Shown here in pieces: positions 35,403 through 45,272 of a stretch of 64,000 bases of DNA. The stretch is taken from NCBI GenBank assembly GCA_963773625.1, contig CAVZCJ010000008.1, positions 1 to 64,000 on the forward strand. Direction: 5' to 3'. Source of the DNA: DATARH01 sp963773625 (GTDB lineage: Bacteria; Pseudomonadota; Alphaproteobacteria; ATCC43930; CGMCC-115725). Position 1 is the first letter of the stretch. Every line of letters starts with the position of its first letter. The translations under genes and the position numbers were made by a program. The notes beneath the pieces are model-generated. The model ran no database searches, was not told where the DNA came from, and saw only the letters and a program-made list of their open reading frames with translations.

Positions 35403-36430
35403 CTCGGTCCTCGACGCGGCGGCGCGGGTTGCAGGCGCGCTCGCGGGTCGTTCGATCAGCTCGGTCGAGCGGGTGCGCGGCGCCGGACGAAACAGCGGCG
35501 TTTACCGGGTTCGTGCCGATGAGGCCGTCTACGCGCTGAAACAATATCCGCCGCGCCGCGCGAATGACCGCGACCGGGCAACGGTCGAATTCGCCACGCT
35601 CCGCTTCCTCACCGGACATGGCGTGACCACAGTGCCGCGGCCGATCGCGGTCGATACCGCCTGCGGCTATCTGCTGCTCGAATGGATCGAGGGCGAGCCG
35701 GTCGAGAGTCCCGGCGCGGCCGACATCGCCACCGCGGGCGATTTTCTGGGGACGATCCACGCGCTGCGCGGCGCGGACGACGCCGCGGTGCTGCCGATGG
35801 CAGCGGAGGCATGTATTTCCGCTGCCGAGACCGTCGCGCAAATCGAGCGGCGGCTGACGCGGCTGGCATCCGTGCCCGACGAGCCGGCGCTGGCCGCATT
35901 CCTGGTGGACAAGCTGGCGCCGCTCTTCGGCGAGGTTGCCGCTTGGGCCAACGCCGGCTACGTCGCCGCGGGGCTTTCATTTGCCGGGGAGGTGGAGGCC
36001 TCGGCGCAAACGCTGTGTCCAGCGGATTTCGGCTTCCACAATGCGATGCGGCGGGCGAGCGGGGAGCTTGTCTTTCTCGACTTCGATTATTTCGGCTGGG
36101 ACGATCCGGTGAAGCTCACCGCCGATTTTCTGCTGCATCCGGGGATGCGTCTCGACGAGGCGCTGAAGCGGCAATTCGCCGCCGACAGCCGTTGCCATCT
36201 ACGGATCGGATCAAGGCTTCCGCCGGCGTCTCGCGCTGCTCTATCCGCTGTTCTCGTTGCGCTGGTGCGCGATCCTGTTGAACGAGTTTCTGCCCGAGCG
36301 CTGGGCCAACCGGGTCGCCGCCGGCGAGGCGGCCGACTGGCCGTCCGCCAAGCAGCGTCAACTTGATCGGGCACGGGAATGGGCGCACTCTTTGGCGGCT
36401 AACTTCCAGCGGTTTCCTTATGGCGAATGA
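35392..36430 (+). pseudogene. Aminoglycoside-phosphotransferase-fold kinase, frameshifted
   Basis: APH/choline-kinase-fold protein, about 345 residues if rejoined. Reads from ATG 35392: GRNSGVYRVRADEAVYALKQ (nucleotide loop and Lys), LLLEWIEGEP, then the catalytic loop CPADFGFHNAM and metal-binding VFLDFDYFGWDDP. The frame breaks near 36185; the correct continuation (AVAIYGSDQGFRRRLALLYP, FSLRWCAILLNEFLPERWA) runs in another frame to 36430. Together with HAD and PfkB enzymes nearby it probably phosphorylates a sugar or polyol intermediate. Base error is as likely as inactivation. Confidence 0.7.
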
Positions 36431-37272
36431 TGTCGCGCCGGGCGCGCTGCACGATGCCAGTCGGCAACTCGACGAGCGCTCGATCGAGCTGCGGCGGCTG
36501 GTGGTGCGGGCGCTCGAAGGCGGCTCGCGCGGGCATATCGGCTCGTCGATGTCGCTCATCGAGATCATGCGCGTGCTTTACGACGACATCCTGCGCTATC
36601 GCGCCGACGACCCCGAGTGGGAGGGGCGCGACCGCTGCATCCTCAGCAAGGGCCACGGCTGCATCGCCCAGTACGTGATGCTGGCCGAGAAGGGGTTCTT
36701 CCCGCGCGAGGTGCTCGACACGTTCTGCCGCCGCGATTCGATCCTCGGCGGCCATCCCGAGGCCGGCAAGGTGCCGGGAATCGAGGCGTCGACCGGCGCG
36801 CTCGGACACGGGCTGCCGATCGGCGTCGGGCGGGCCATGGGGCTGCGGATCAAGCGGAGCGACGCCCGGGTCTTCGTCGTGACCGGCGACGGCGAGATCA
36901 ACGAGGGGTCGGTGTGGGAGGCGGCGCTCTCGGCGTCGAAGCACGGCCTTTCGAACCTCACTTGGATGATCGACTACAACAAGGTGCAGTCGGCCGGCCC
37001 GACGCAGGAAATCCTGCCGCTCGAGCCGCTGGCCGACAAGCTGCGCGCCTTCGGCTTCGCCGTCGCCGAGGTCGACGGGCACGACATCGCGGCGCTGCGC
37101 CGGGTGCTGTGCTCGGTGCCGCTCGACCGCGAGAGGCCGTCCGCGATCATCTGCCACACGGTCAAGGGCAAGGGGCATCGCCTTCGCCGAGAACGACGCC
37201 GCCTGGCATCACAAATCGAGCATCAACAAGGAACTCGTTGCGCAGATGTACGACGCGCTGGGGGCCGCCTGA
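36420..37272 (+). pseudogene. Transketolase N-terminal subunit, frameshifted near end
   Basis: ThDP-binding half of a two-subunit transketolase-like enzyme, about 283 residues. ATG 36420 lies just before the preceding stop. Seen: GGSRGHIGSSMSLIEIMRVL, the ThDP/Mg motif VTGDGEINEGSVWEAALSAS, and WMIDYNKVQSAGPTQEI. Near 37174 an extra G shifts the frame; the proper end (IAFAENDAAWHHKSSINKEL, then VAQMYDALGAA) reads to TGA 37270-37272. By chance the shifted frame runs straight into the C-terminal subunit, giving a false 618-residue fusion. Confidence 0.8.
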
Positions 37273-38219
37273 TGCGCCCAACCTGCGTCGACAAGGTGTT
37301 CGAGCTCGCCAAGCGCGACGAGCGCGTGACCTATATCGGCTCCGATCTCGATCCGCCGATCGTCAAGCGGATGAAGAACGAGATGCCGGGCCGCGCCTGG
37401 ATGGAGGGGGTGAGCGAACAGCATGTCGTCGGCATGGCGGCGGGGCTCGCGATGGAGGGGTTCATCCCCTTCGTCCACACTATCGCGACCTTCATCACGC
37501 GGCGCTGCTACGAGCAGGTCGCGGTCGACTGCTGCCTGCACAACCTGCCGGTGCGGCTGATCGGCAATGGCGGCGGCCTCGTCTACGCGCCGCTCGGTCC
37601 GACGCATCTGGCGATCGAGGACATCGCGATCATGCGGGCGCTGCCCAACATGACAGTGGTCGCGGTCTGCGATGCCGACGAAATGAAACGGTTCATGGAC
37701 CAGACGCTCGACTGGCCCGGGCCGATCTATATTCGGCTGGCGAAAGGCTACGACCCGATCGTCAGCCGCGCCGAACTCGGCTTCCAGATCGGCAAGGCGA
37801 TCGCTATGCGCGAGGCGGTGGGCGGCAAGAGCCGCGTGCTGCTGGTGACGACCGGGGTGGCGACCACGCGCGCGCTCGAAGCCGCCGAGGCACTGGCGGG
37901 TGAGGGGATTGAGTGCACGCTGCTCCACATGCACACGGTGAAGCCGCTCGACACCGCGGCGCTGGTCGAGCACGCGCGGGGCTGCGACCTCGTCGTCACG
38001 GTCGAGGAGCACACGTTGGTCGGCGGGCTCGGCAGCGCCGTTCTCGACGCGCTGGTCGAGCACCTGCCGGGCGCGATGCCGCCGGTGAAGCGGCTCGGCA
38101 TCCCCGACGATTTCGCGCACAAATACGGCAGCCAGGATCAGCTGATGGAGCTCTACGGGCTGCAACCGCCGGGGATCGTCGACGGCGTGCGCGACGGGCT
38201 GCGCCGCCGCGCGGCGTAG
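37272..38219 (+). CDS. Transketolase C-terminal subunit
   Basis: 315-residue partner subunit (pyrimidine-binding plus transketolase C domains). ATG 37272 overlaps the stop of the N-terminal subunit (TGATG). Seen: SEQHVVGMAAGLAMEGFIPF with the conserved Glu that activates ThDP, RLIGNGGGLVYAPLGPTHLA, and a C-domain with VTVEEHTLVGGLGSAVLDAL. The pair moves a two-carbon ketol unit. In a glycan locus it may build or shorten an unusual sugar and not serve the pentose pathway; this is inference from neighbours. Confidence 0.85.
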   Translation: MRPTCVDKVFELAKRDERVTYIGSDLDPPIVKRMKNEMPGRAWMEGVSEQHVVGMAAGLAMEGFIPFVHTIATFITRRCYEQVAVDCCLHNLPVRLIGNGGGLVYAPLGPTHLAIEDIAIMRALPNMTVVAVCDADEMKRFMDQTLDWPGPIYIRLAKGYDPIVSRAELGFQIGKAIAMREAVGGKSRVLLVTTGVATTRALEAAEALAGEGIECTLLHMHTVKPLDTAALVEHARGCDLVVTVEEHTLVGGLGSAVLDALVEHLPGAMPPVKRLGIPDDFAHKYGSQDQLMELYGLQPPGIVDGVRDGLRRRAA

Positions 38220-38230
38220 TTCGTTCGACC

Positions 38231-39109
38231 GTGTCAGGAAAGATTCTGATCGTCGGCGGCGATTCCGAGATCGCCTCGGCAACCGCCGCGCATCTGCAGC
38301 GGGCCGGTTTCGATATCGCCGCGACGACGCGACGCCGCGAGCGGGTCGCGGCCGACCGGCCGTTTCTCGACCTCGGCGGTCCGGTCGCGGATTGGCCGAT
38401 ACCGGACGGGGTTACCGGCGCGGCGGTTTGCGCCGCGATCGCCCGGCTCGCCGATTGCACCCGCGATCCCATAGGCTCGGCGCGAGTCAATGTGACCGGC
38501 ACGGTGGCGCTCGCCGACCGGCTGTTGATGCGCGGCATCCCGGTACTGTTTCTGTCGAGCGACAAGGTGTTCGACGGCACCCGCCCGCTCGTGCCGGCCG
38601 ACGCACCGACTTGCCCGGTCAGCGAATATGGGCGGCAGAAGGCGGCGGCCGAGGCGGCGCTGCGCGAGCGTATGGGGGCCGGCGCGCCCGCGGCGATCCT
38701 GCGGCTGGCGAAGGTCGTCTCGCCGGGCATGGAGCTGCTGCGGCAGTGGATCGCGAGCCTACGTCCGGCCAGCCGATCCGCGCCTTCCATGACATGGTAA
38801 TGGCGCCGACTCCGGTGGAGTTGGTCGCGCAGGCGATCGAGCGGCTGCTCGCCGAGCCCGCCACCGGCGATCTTTCAGCTCAGCGGCCCGCGCGACATCG
38901 CCTATAGCGAGGTCGCGCTGCAACTGGCGCGCCGCCTCGGCGCCGATCCCGCGCTGGTCGAGGCGGTCAGCGCCTATTCCGCGGGGCTACCCGAGGGCTC
39001 GACCGCCCTCAACACGATGCTCGACAGCAGCGCGCTGCACGATCGCTTCGGCGTCGCAGTTCCCGATGCGCTGGAAGTGATCGACGAGCTTATCGAAACC
39101 TGCGGCTGA
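38231..39109 (+). pseudogene. RmlD-like SDR reductase, two frameshifts
   Basis: Extended short-chain dehydrogenase of the dTDP-4-dehydrorhamnose-reductase type, about 290 residues. GTG 38231 starts SGKILIVGGDSEIASATAAH (dinucleotide loop); VNVTGTVALADRLLMRGIPV precedes LFLSSDKVFDG, and CPVSEYGRQKAAAEAAL carries the Tyr-x3-Lys pair. Frame breaks occur near 38762 (before SGQPIRAFHDMVMAPTPVEL) and near 38870 (before IFQLSGPRDIAYSEVALQLA); the end reads to 39109. Likely reduces a keto-sugar for the locus. The two breaks 110 bases apart look like sequence errors. Confidence 0.7.
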
Positions 39110-39210
39110 GCGACCATTATCGCGTTGACACGACCGCCAGGCGCGGCGATGAGTTCGCCAACGGGCGGAGCTGCCGTCCGCTTTCAATCGCGAGACCTTG
39201 GGGATACGGC

Positions 39211-39876
39211 ATGGGCCGGTTGCTGAACATCGTCACGGCGCTGCACACCGCGACCAAGCGCGAGTATTTGCCGCGGATGATCGACGACAAGATTGCCTGC
39301 ATGCTCAAGGCGAAGGAGTACGAGGCAGACTATTGGGATGGCGACCGCCGCTACGGCTATGGCGGCTATCGCTACATCGAGGGCCGCTGGGCGCCGGTGG
39401 CGAAGGGCCTCATCGACCTGCATGGGCTGAAGGGTAAGTGCCGCATCCTCGATGTCGGCTGCGGCAAGGGCTTTCTCTTGAAGGAATTCCAGCGGCTGTT
39501 GCCGGAAGCCGAGCTGGTCGGGTTCGATATCTCGAAGCACGGGCTCGCGGACGCGCATCCCGACATCAAGGACAGACTGTTCCGTTACCGCGCGCAGGAT
39601 GCCTATCCGTTCGGCGACAAATCGTTCGATCTGGTGGTCTCGCTTGGTTGCCTGCACAACCTCAAGATTTTCGAGCTGCAGAGCGCGCTCGGCGAGATCG
39701 AGCGGGTCGGCAAGGCCGGCTATGTGATGGTCGAGAGCTATCGCAACGAGGCCGAGCAATTCAACATGCAGTGCTGGGCGCTGACCTGCGAGGCGTTCTT
39801 CGACACGGCGTCGTGGATCTGGCTCTACAACCATTTCGGCTATACCGGCGACTACGAGTTCATCTACTTCGAATAG
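39211..39876 (+). CDS. Class I SAM-dependent methyltransferase
   Basis: 221-residue methyltransferase with motif I ILDVGCGKGFLLKEF, motif II/acidic VGFDISKHGLADAH and the post-motif FDLVVSLGCLHNLKIFELQS. A leading helical segment (KREYLPRMIDDKIACMLKAK) and aromatic patch YDGDRRYGYGGYRYIEGRW-like region may bind the sugar substrate. It lies ten bases ahead of the dehydrogenase gene, so the two are one unit. Expected to methylate a sugar or polyol intermediate. Confidence 0.85.
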   Translation: MGRLLNIVTALHTATKREYLPRMIDDKIACMLKAKEYEADYWDGDRRYGYGGYRYIEGRWAPVAKGLIDLHGLKGKCRILDVGCGKGFLLKEFQRLLPEAELVGFDISKHGLADAHPDIKDRLFRYRAQDAYPFGDKSFDLVVSLGCLHNLKIFELQSALGEIERVGKAGYVMVESYRNEAEQFNMQCWALTCEAFFDTASWIWLYNHFGYTGDYEFIYFE

Positions 39877-39886
39877 CGAGAGCGCA

Positions 39887-40927
39887 ATGCAGATCAAGCA
39901 AGGCCGCGCCGCGATCCTGGCGCAGTCGCGCCAGCCGCTGGTCGTGGACGAGATCGCGCTGCCCGAGGCGCTCGACGCCGGCCAGGTGCTGGTCAAGGTG
40001 CTTTACACGACGATTTGCGGCGCCCAGATCAACGAGATCGACGCCCTCAAAGGCGTCGACAAGTTCCTGCCGCATCTCCTGGGGCACGAGGCTTCGGCCG
40101 AGGTGATCGAGATCGGGCCCGGGGTGACTTCGGTCAAGCCGGGTGACACGGTGGTGCTGCATTGGCGGCCGAGCCGTGGCATCCAGAGCCGCACGCCGGC
40201 TTATTCCTGGCGCGGCGAGAAACTCAACGCCGGCTGGGTGACGACCTTCAACCAATACGCGGTCGTCTCCGAGAACCGGATGACGCCGATCCCCGCCGAT
40301 TTCGACCTCAGGACCGCGCCGCTCTTGGGCTGCGCGGTGACGACGGCGGCCGGCGTCGTCAACAACGACGCCCATCTCAAGGTTGGCGAGTCGGTGGCGA
40401 TTTTCGGCGCCGGCGGGGTCGGGCTCAATTTGGTGCAGTTCGCCGCGCTCGCCGGCGGCTACCCGATTGTCGCCGTGGATCTCCTCGACCGCAAGCTCGA
40501 GATGGCGCGCGCCCGCGGCGCCACTCACACGCTCAACGGCGGCAAAATCGGCGATGTCGCCGCTGCCATTCGTGACATCGTCGGCCAGGCCGGCCCCGAC
40601 AAGGTGTTCGAGACGACCGGGGTCAAATCGGTGATCGAGACCGCCTACGAGCTGACCCACGCCGACGGTACTTGCGTCCTCGTCGGCGTGCCGCACGAGA
40701 AGGTGACGATCAACACACTGCCGATCCACTTCAACAAGGTGCTGACCGGCTCGCATGGCGGCGACGCGCAGCCGCATATCGACATCCCGCGCATCATCCG
40801 GCTGGTCAAGGCGGGGCGGCTGTCGTTCGACGGCATCATCACCGACGAGTTCGCGCTCGAGGACATCAACGCGGCGTTCGAGCTGGTGCGCAGCGGCAAG
40901 GCGGGCAGGGTGCTGGTGCGGGTTTAG
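39887..40927 (+). CDS. Zinc-type alcohol dehydrogenase (MDR)
   Basis: 346-residue medium-chain dehydrogenase. Catalytic-zinc region: Cys in YTTICGAQINEI and His-Glu in LLGHEASAEV. The four-Cys structural zinc lobe is absent (SRGIQSRTPAYSW in its place). Nucleotide fold FGAGGVGLNLVQFAALAGG, then VDLLDRKLEMARARGATHT. Probably oxidises a sugar alcohol or reduces a keto-sugar in the same pathway as the transketolase. Last gene of the rightward precursor unit that begins at 31301. Confidence 0.88.
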   Translation: MQIKQGRAAILAQSRQPLVVDEIALPEALDAGQVLVKVLYTTICGAQINEIDALKGVDKFLPHLLGHEASAEVIEIGPGVTSVKPGDTVVLHWRPSRGIQSRTPAYSWRGEKLNAGWVTTFNQYAVVSENRMTPIPADFDLRTAPLLGCAVTTAAGVVNNDAHLKVGESVAIFGAGGVGLNLVQFAALAGGYPIVAVDLLDRKLEMARARGATHTLNGGKIGDVAAAIRDIVGQAGPDKVFETTGVKSVIETAYELTHADGTCVLVGVPHEKVTINTLPIHFNKVLTGSHGGDAQPHIDIPRIIRLVKAGRLSFDGIITDEFALEDINAAFELVRSGKAGRVLVRV

Positions 40928-41525
40928 GGCCAAGTCGTTTTGTTCGTACTATATTGATATAACTGTCATTTATTTATGATTTGCCAAAAAAATAACAGCG
41001 AGAAAACAGCGGCGGATCAGCGGCGATAACAGCAAAATAACAGCGAGAAAACAGCGGCCGCGTTTGCTGTTTTGCCGCTGCTATCAGGGCGCGCAGCAGG
41101 CGCCGCCGTAAGAGCGTTCGCGAAAAAATCCTATTCACCGCCTAGTCCCGGTTTGCCGGGCGATCTTCGCTTCCGTGCGGTCTGGGCTTGTTATCGGTGG
41201 CTTATTGCCTCAGCAGCGCCCGCGCCGATGGTTGTTATTATTTCGGTCGCGAGACGACAGACGGCTCTTCTTGGTTGTGCCTTATCGTTGTGCCCGCGCA
41301 CGGAAGGTCAGTTCGCTCGTCAAGCTCCGGTTTCGGACTGTCAATCAACGAGCCGCCTCGAAGGCGGCGACGCCGGCCCACGCATGAACCGGCGCTGCGT
41401 GCAGAGGTGGTACGAAACAGGAACAGCTTTGAACACGTCGTTCCCGCAATTCAGAATCGCAATAATTGCATATATCGCTAGCAAGGCGGCGGCAATCAAA
41501 CTGGGCTGGACGAGGCTCGCGCGCT
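40928..41525. other. Gene-free stretch between convergent genes
   Basis: About 600 bases. Starts with an AT-rich tract, then a repeat cluster (see 40989-41058), then GC-rich sequence whose open frames look non-coding and show no family signal. No promoter is required here because flanking genes converge. Possibly a remnant of mobile DNA. Confidence 0.5.
40989..41058 (+). repeat. Two exact 25-bp direct repeats with inverted neighbour
   Basis: AAAATAACAGCGAGAAAACA plus GCGGC occurs exactly at 40989-41013 and 41034-41058 (45-bp period). Immediately after, TTTGCTGTTTTGCCGCTGCT at 41063-41082 is largely the reverse complement of the same AACAGC/GCGGC words, so the tract can fold. Confidence 0.8.
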
Positions 41526-42528
41526 TCAGGCGAGTTTGCGCTCCTGCATCGTCTTGATGTTGAAGTAGCGCGGGTCGGTCATCGAGTTCGGGCAGCTTGC
41601 CGTCGCGGAACGCGCGCACCATGTCGATGACCGCGTCCTCGATGGTGCGCTTGGTCCGCCAGCCGAGCTCGCGCGCGATCTTTTCCGAGGAGACGCGGTA
41701 GGAGCGGTTGTCGTCGGTCGGCACCATTTCGAGCTCGACCGTGTTGTGGCCGACGACGCGCTTCACCATCTCGGCGAGTTCGAGCACGCTGTGGTTCTCC
41801 ATCCCGGCGTTGTAGATCTTCCCGTCGATCTTCTCGGCCGGGTATTGCAGCGCCTCGCAGTAGAGATCGCTCATGTCCTCGATATGGATGTTGGGGCGCT
41901 GCTGCGCGCCGCCGAACACCTTGATCTTGCCGGTGTTGACCGCGTGGTTGCAGAGGATGTTGACGATGACGTCGAGCCGCTGGCGGGGCGAATACCCGCA
42001 CACCGTGGCCGGGCGCAGGATCAGCGTGGTGAAGCCCGGCTCGCGCTCCTCGGTCAGCACCTGTTCGCACAGCGCCTTGAATTTCGAATAGTCGGTCAGC
42101 GGTTCGAGCGACAGCTCCTCGGTGACGTTATCCTCGTCCTTGATGCCGTAGACGCTGGACGACGAGGCGTAGATGAAGCGCTTTACGCCGGCCTTCTTCG
42201 CGGCTTTGACGAAGGGCCGGAAGCAGTCGTAATTGACCGCGCGCCCGAGCGCCGGATCGAGCTCGAACGACGGATCGTTGGAGATGCAGGCGAGGTGGAT
42301 GACGGCGTCGCAGCCGGCCAGCGCCTTCTCGACCACCGCCGGGTGGCGCATGTCGCCCTTGATCTGGATGAGTTGCGGGTGGTTCTCGACCGGCTTCAGC
42401 ACATCGTCGCCGTAGAGGTAGAGGTCGAGCACCGTGACGGTGTGCCCGGCCGCCAGCAGTTTCGGCACCAGGATCGCGCCGACATAGCCGGCGCCGCCCG
42501 GAACGCAGACGTGCCACTTTTGCTGCAT
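41526..42528 (-). pseudogene. NAD-dependent sugar epimerase/dehydratase, frameshifted near C-terminus
   Basis: Extended SDR of about 333 residues. ATG 42528: VCVPGGAGYVGAILVPKLLA, DAVIHLACISNDPSFELDPA, catalytic region FIYASSSSVYGIKD with YSKFKALCEQVL (Tyr-x3-Lys), RPATVCGYSPRQRLD. The frame is correct to about residue 312, then an extra C near 41594 diverts it; the proper end (MTDPRYFNIKTMQERKLA) stops at 41526. Overlaps the upstream nucleotidyltransferase-kinase region. Likely makes or epimerises the nucleotide sugar of this locus. Confidence 0.8.
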
Positions 42529-42625
42529 CAGATCCCTGCTCCCCTCGAAATGTCCGGTTTACCGATGGCGTCGGCGGGCGGCATTCCACCCGCCGGCCGG
42601 GCGACAGCCGATCCCGCTGCGGCGG

Positions 42626-44261
42626 CTATTTCAACAGCGCAGTCAGCGCCTTCAGCACCGCGACGCGGTCGATCGAGCGTTGGTGGCCGACGATCGACAC
42701 TTTTTGCGCGCCGACCACATTGCCGATGAAGCCGACGAGATCGAGCGGCGCGCCGGCCGCGATCAGCGGCGCCGCGACCGCGAGCACCGCGTCGCCGGCG
42801 CCCATCGTGTCGACCACCTTGGACGGGAAGGCGGGGATCGAGTGGACGATGTCGCCGCGCTCGTAGGTCAGCGAGCCGTGCCTTCCGTTGGTGACGAGGA
42901 AAGCGGTCGCACTCGACCATGCCGGGCAGCGTCTCGTTGATGATCCGGGTCAATTCGCCGGTGCGGTCCTTCGAGGCGAGCCGCGCTTCGAGCGCGTCGA
43001 TGCAGACGAGATCGGCGCGCGGATAGCGGCTGATCAGGTTGAAGCCCATGTTGGCGCTGTTGGTCTGGGCGTTGATCGCCAGGAACGGCGCCTTCTCGGC
43101 GATCGTCTTGACCAGCTTGTCGCCGATCATACCGTGGCCGAAATCGTTGACGATGACCACATCCGCGCCGGTGACCGCGTCGCGGAACATCGCGCACAGC
43201 CGGTCTTCGTCGCGCGGCGACAGTGGCGCGTCCTCGATCTGGTAGACCTCGAACAGCTTGCGCACCAGCGTGGGGTCCACATAGCGGCACTTGTGGGTCG
43301 TCGGAGCGCCGCGCCGCACCAGGGTGCGCATGGTCACGTTAGGCTTCAGCGCATCGCGCATCTGCTGCTCGTAGCTGTCGCGCTCGCCAATGATAGTGAG
43401 CAGCTCGACCGAGTTGCAGAACGCGGCGGCGTTGTTGGCGGTAGCGACCGCGCCGCCGATGAAGATCTCGCGATCCTGCAAGCGGGTGGCGATGATGTTT
43501 TCCTTGGGCGCCTTGCCCATCGGCAGGACGTAACGGTACTCGTCGATGATCGCCTCGCCGACGACGAGGACATTGAGCGTCGCCGCCCGTTCCATCAGCG
43601 CGGTGATGCGGTCGGCGACGCCGTTGTGGCGCAGCAGGTCGAGATGCTCGCGGGTCGGCGAATCGAAGATGTTGAGGTGCTGGTTGATCAGCTCGGTCGA
43701 GCTGTAGGTGATCTCCTCGGTGAAGATCACCTTGCCGCCGTACTGCTCGGCGGCCTCGCGCTCGGCGACGATGCGGCCGGTGATGTCGCCCTCGGGGTTC
43801 CGATAGTCCTGGCCCTTGACGTAGACGTTGGGTTTGACCGCGTCGATCGCCGGCAACGCGTCCGGCCCGGCGACGACGCCGACGTAATCGACGATGCCCA
43901 GCGAGGCCAGCATCTCAGAGCGCAATCCCTCGGGAAAGACCGGCCGGCCGGGCCCCTTGTTGATGAACGCGTCGGCGGTGATGGTGACGACGAGGACATC
44001 GCCGTGGCGGCGCGCCGCCTGGAGATGGCGGACATGGCCGATATGGAGCAGGTCGAAGGTGCCATGAGCGAGGACGATGGTGCGGCCCTGCGCGCGCAAC
44101 TCGCCGATGACGGCAGCGAGCGTCGGCAACGGCAGGATCTTGCGCTCGAATTCGCTCGGATCGGCCGGGGCAGCGACTTTTGCGGCGCCACTCTTGCGGG
44201 TCGACAGCTTGGCAATCGCCAGATCGGCCTCGTTCACCCGTTGCTCTCCTTGTGACACCAC
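42626..44261 (-). pseudogene. Nucleotidyltransferase-PfkB kinase fusion (HldE-like, reversed order), frameshifted
   Basis: About 545 residues if rejoined. N-terminal cytidylyltransferase-fold domain (residues 45-190): LAHGTFDLLHIGHVRHLQAA and VKGQDYRNPEGDITGRI. C-terminal PfkB/ribokinase domain: GEAIIDEYRYV, VNDFGHGMIG and, in the shifted frame, DTMGAGDAVLAVAAPLI with the catalytic Asp. The order is opposite to HldE, where the kinase comes first. The break is near 42900 (an extra T in GACCGCTTTCC); the tail ends at 42626. Likely phosphorylates and NMP-activates a sugar or polyol. Confidence 0.78.
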
Positions 44262-44587
44262 GCCAGCAAACTCATCGACCGCCTTCCGCCTACACGCGAC
44301 GACAGGCTACGCCCGACGGCGGCGAACTTAACAATTGATTCCCCCAAAGCTTAATGCCCAACCGGTTAAAATTCCGGTTGAAAAAGGGGGAACAACGCCC
44401 CCGTCCCCACATCGCCCCTTTCCACAATGCAACGGCTGCGCCGCAACCGAGCCGGTGCCGCGAATGCTAGCCAAATGGTGCGGCGGTCGCAACCCTTCCG
44501 CCCGCTCCCGCGCGTGGCTATGGTACGACATCCGCCGACGGAAAATATCGCGGCTGAGGCACATGAAACGCACCGGCAGCAGAGGCG
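44262..44587. promoter_or_regulatory. Divergent promoter region
   Basis: About 325 bases between two divergent genes, with no gene inside. The left part is AT-rich compared with its surroundings and holds the palindrome at 44360-44379. Likely a shared regulatory region of the two precursor-synthesis units. Confidence 0.5.
44360..44379. promoter_or_regulatory. Palindrome, possible operator
   Basis: AACCGGTTAAAATTCCGGTT: 6-bp arms AACCGG/CCGGTT around TTAAAATT. An outer CCCCC (44341) and GGGGG (44386) could extend pairing. Located in the middle of a divergent intergenic region, so an operator is more likely than a terminator. Confidence 0.4.
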
Positions 44588-45272
44588 ATGCCAACAGTCG
44601 ACGAGGTCAACCAAGCCTCCCTCGCGGTCAGTCGCAGGATCGGCGAGACCCGACTCGGCGTGCTGAAAAACTGGGAGTGGCATGACGACCCGCGGCGCCT
44701 CGCGATCTCGCTGTCGCGCTACAAGTTTGTCGCCAAGATGTTCAAGGGCCGCGAGAGCGTCCTCGAGGTCGGCTGCGGCGACGGGTTTTGCGCGCCGATC
44801 GTCCGGCAAGAGGTCAGGAAGCTGACGATCACCGATGTCGACAAGGTCTATATCGACGACATCAAGGCGCGGGCGAAGCCGCCGGAGCACGACAAATGGC
44901 CGATCGAGGCGGTCGTTGTCGATATCAGGGTCGACGGATTTGCCCGGACGGCACGACGGCATCTATGCGCTCGACGTGTTCGAGCACATTCCGGCGAGCG
45001 ACGAAGACGCGGCGATGCGGCGCATCATCAAGGCGCTCGCGCCGAAAGGCGCCGTCATCATCGGCATGCCCTCGCTCGAATCGCAGGAATACGCGTCGCC
45101 GCAGAGCAAGGCCGGCCACGTCAATTGCAAGACCGAGGACGAGCTGCGCGCCTTCATGCAGCGCCACTTCGACAACGTCTTCATCTTCGCGATGAACGAC
45201 GAGGTCGTGCACACCGGGTTCGGGCCGATGGCGCATTACCGGCTGGCGCTGGCCTGCGGCCCCAAGCGGTGA
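44588..45272 (+). pseudogene. Class I SAM methyltransferase, frameshifted
   Basis: About 227 residues if rejoined. ATG 44588; motif I VLEVGCGDGFCAPIVRQEV, acidic ITDVDKVYIDDIKARA. Near 44940 the frame breaks; the continuation HDGIYALDVFEHIPASDEDA, ALAPKGAVIIGMPSLESQEY and MAHYRLALACGPKR reads to TGA 45272. EH near the end of motif post-II is typical of small-molecule methyltransferases. Its stop overlaps the GTG of the Nudix gene (GTGA). Role in the locus: methylation of a sugar or cap, not determinable. Confidence 0.75.

Noticed and set aside
36363..38219. A single 618-residue transketolase
   Set aside because: The middle (after VKGKG) is nonsense until the second subunit's ATG at 37272. 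The true end of the first subunit reads in another frame to TGA 37272, so the fusion is a frameshift artefact.
41072..41557. 161-residue plus-strand gene
   Set aside because: Low-complexity translation, no family signal, and its 3' end overlaps the true C-terminus of the epimerase on the other strand.
42888..44255. Long plus-strand open frame opposite the nucleotidyltransferase-kinase gene
   Set aside because: Composition-driven antisense frame rich in Asp/Val/Arg/His with no domain; the minus strand carries clear motifs.
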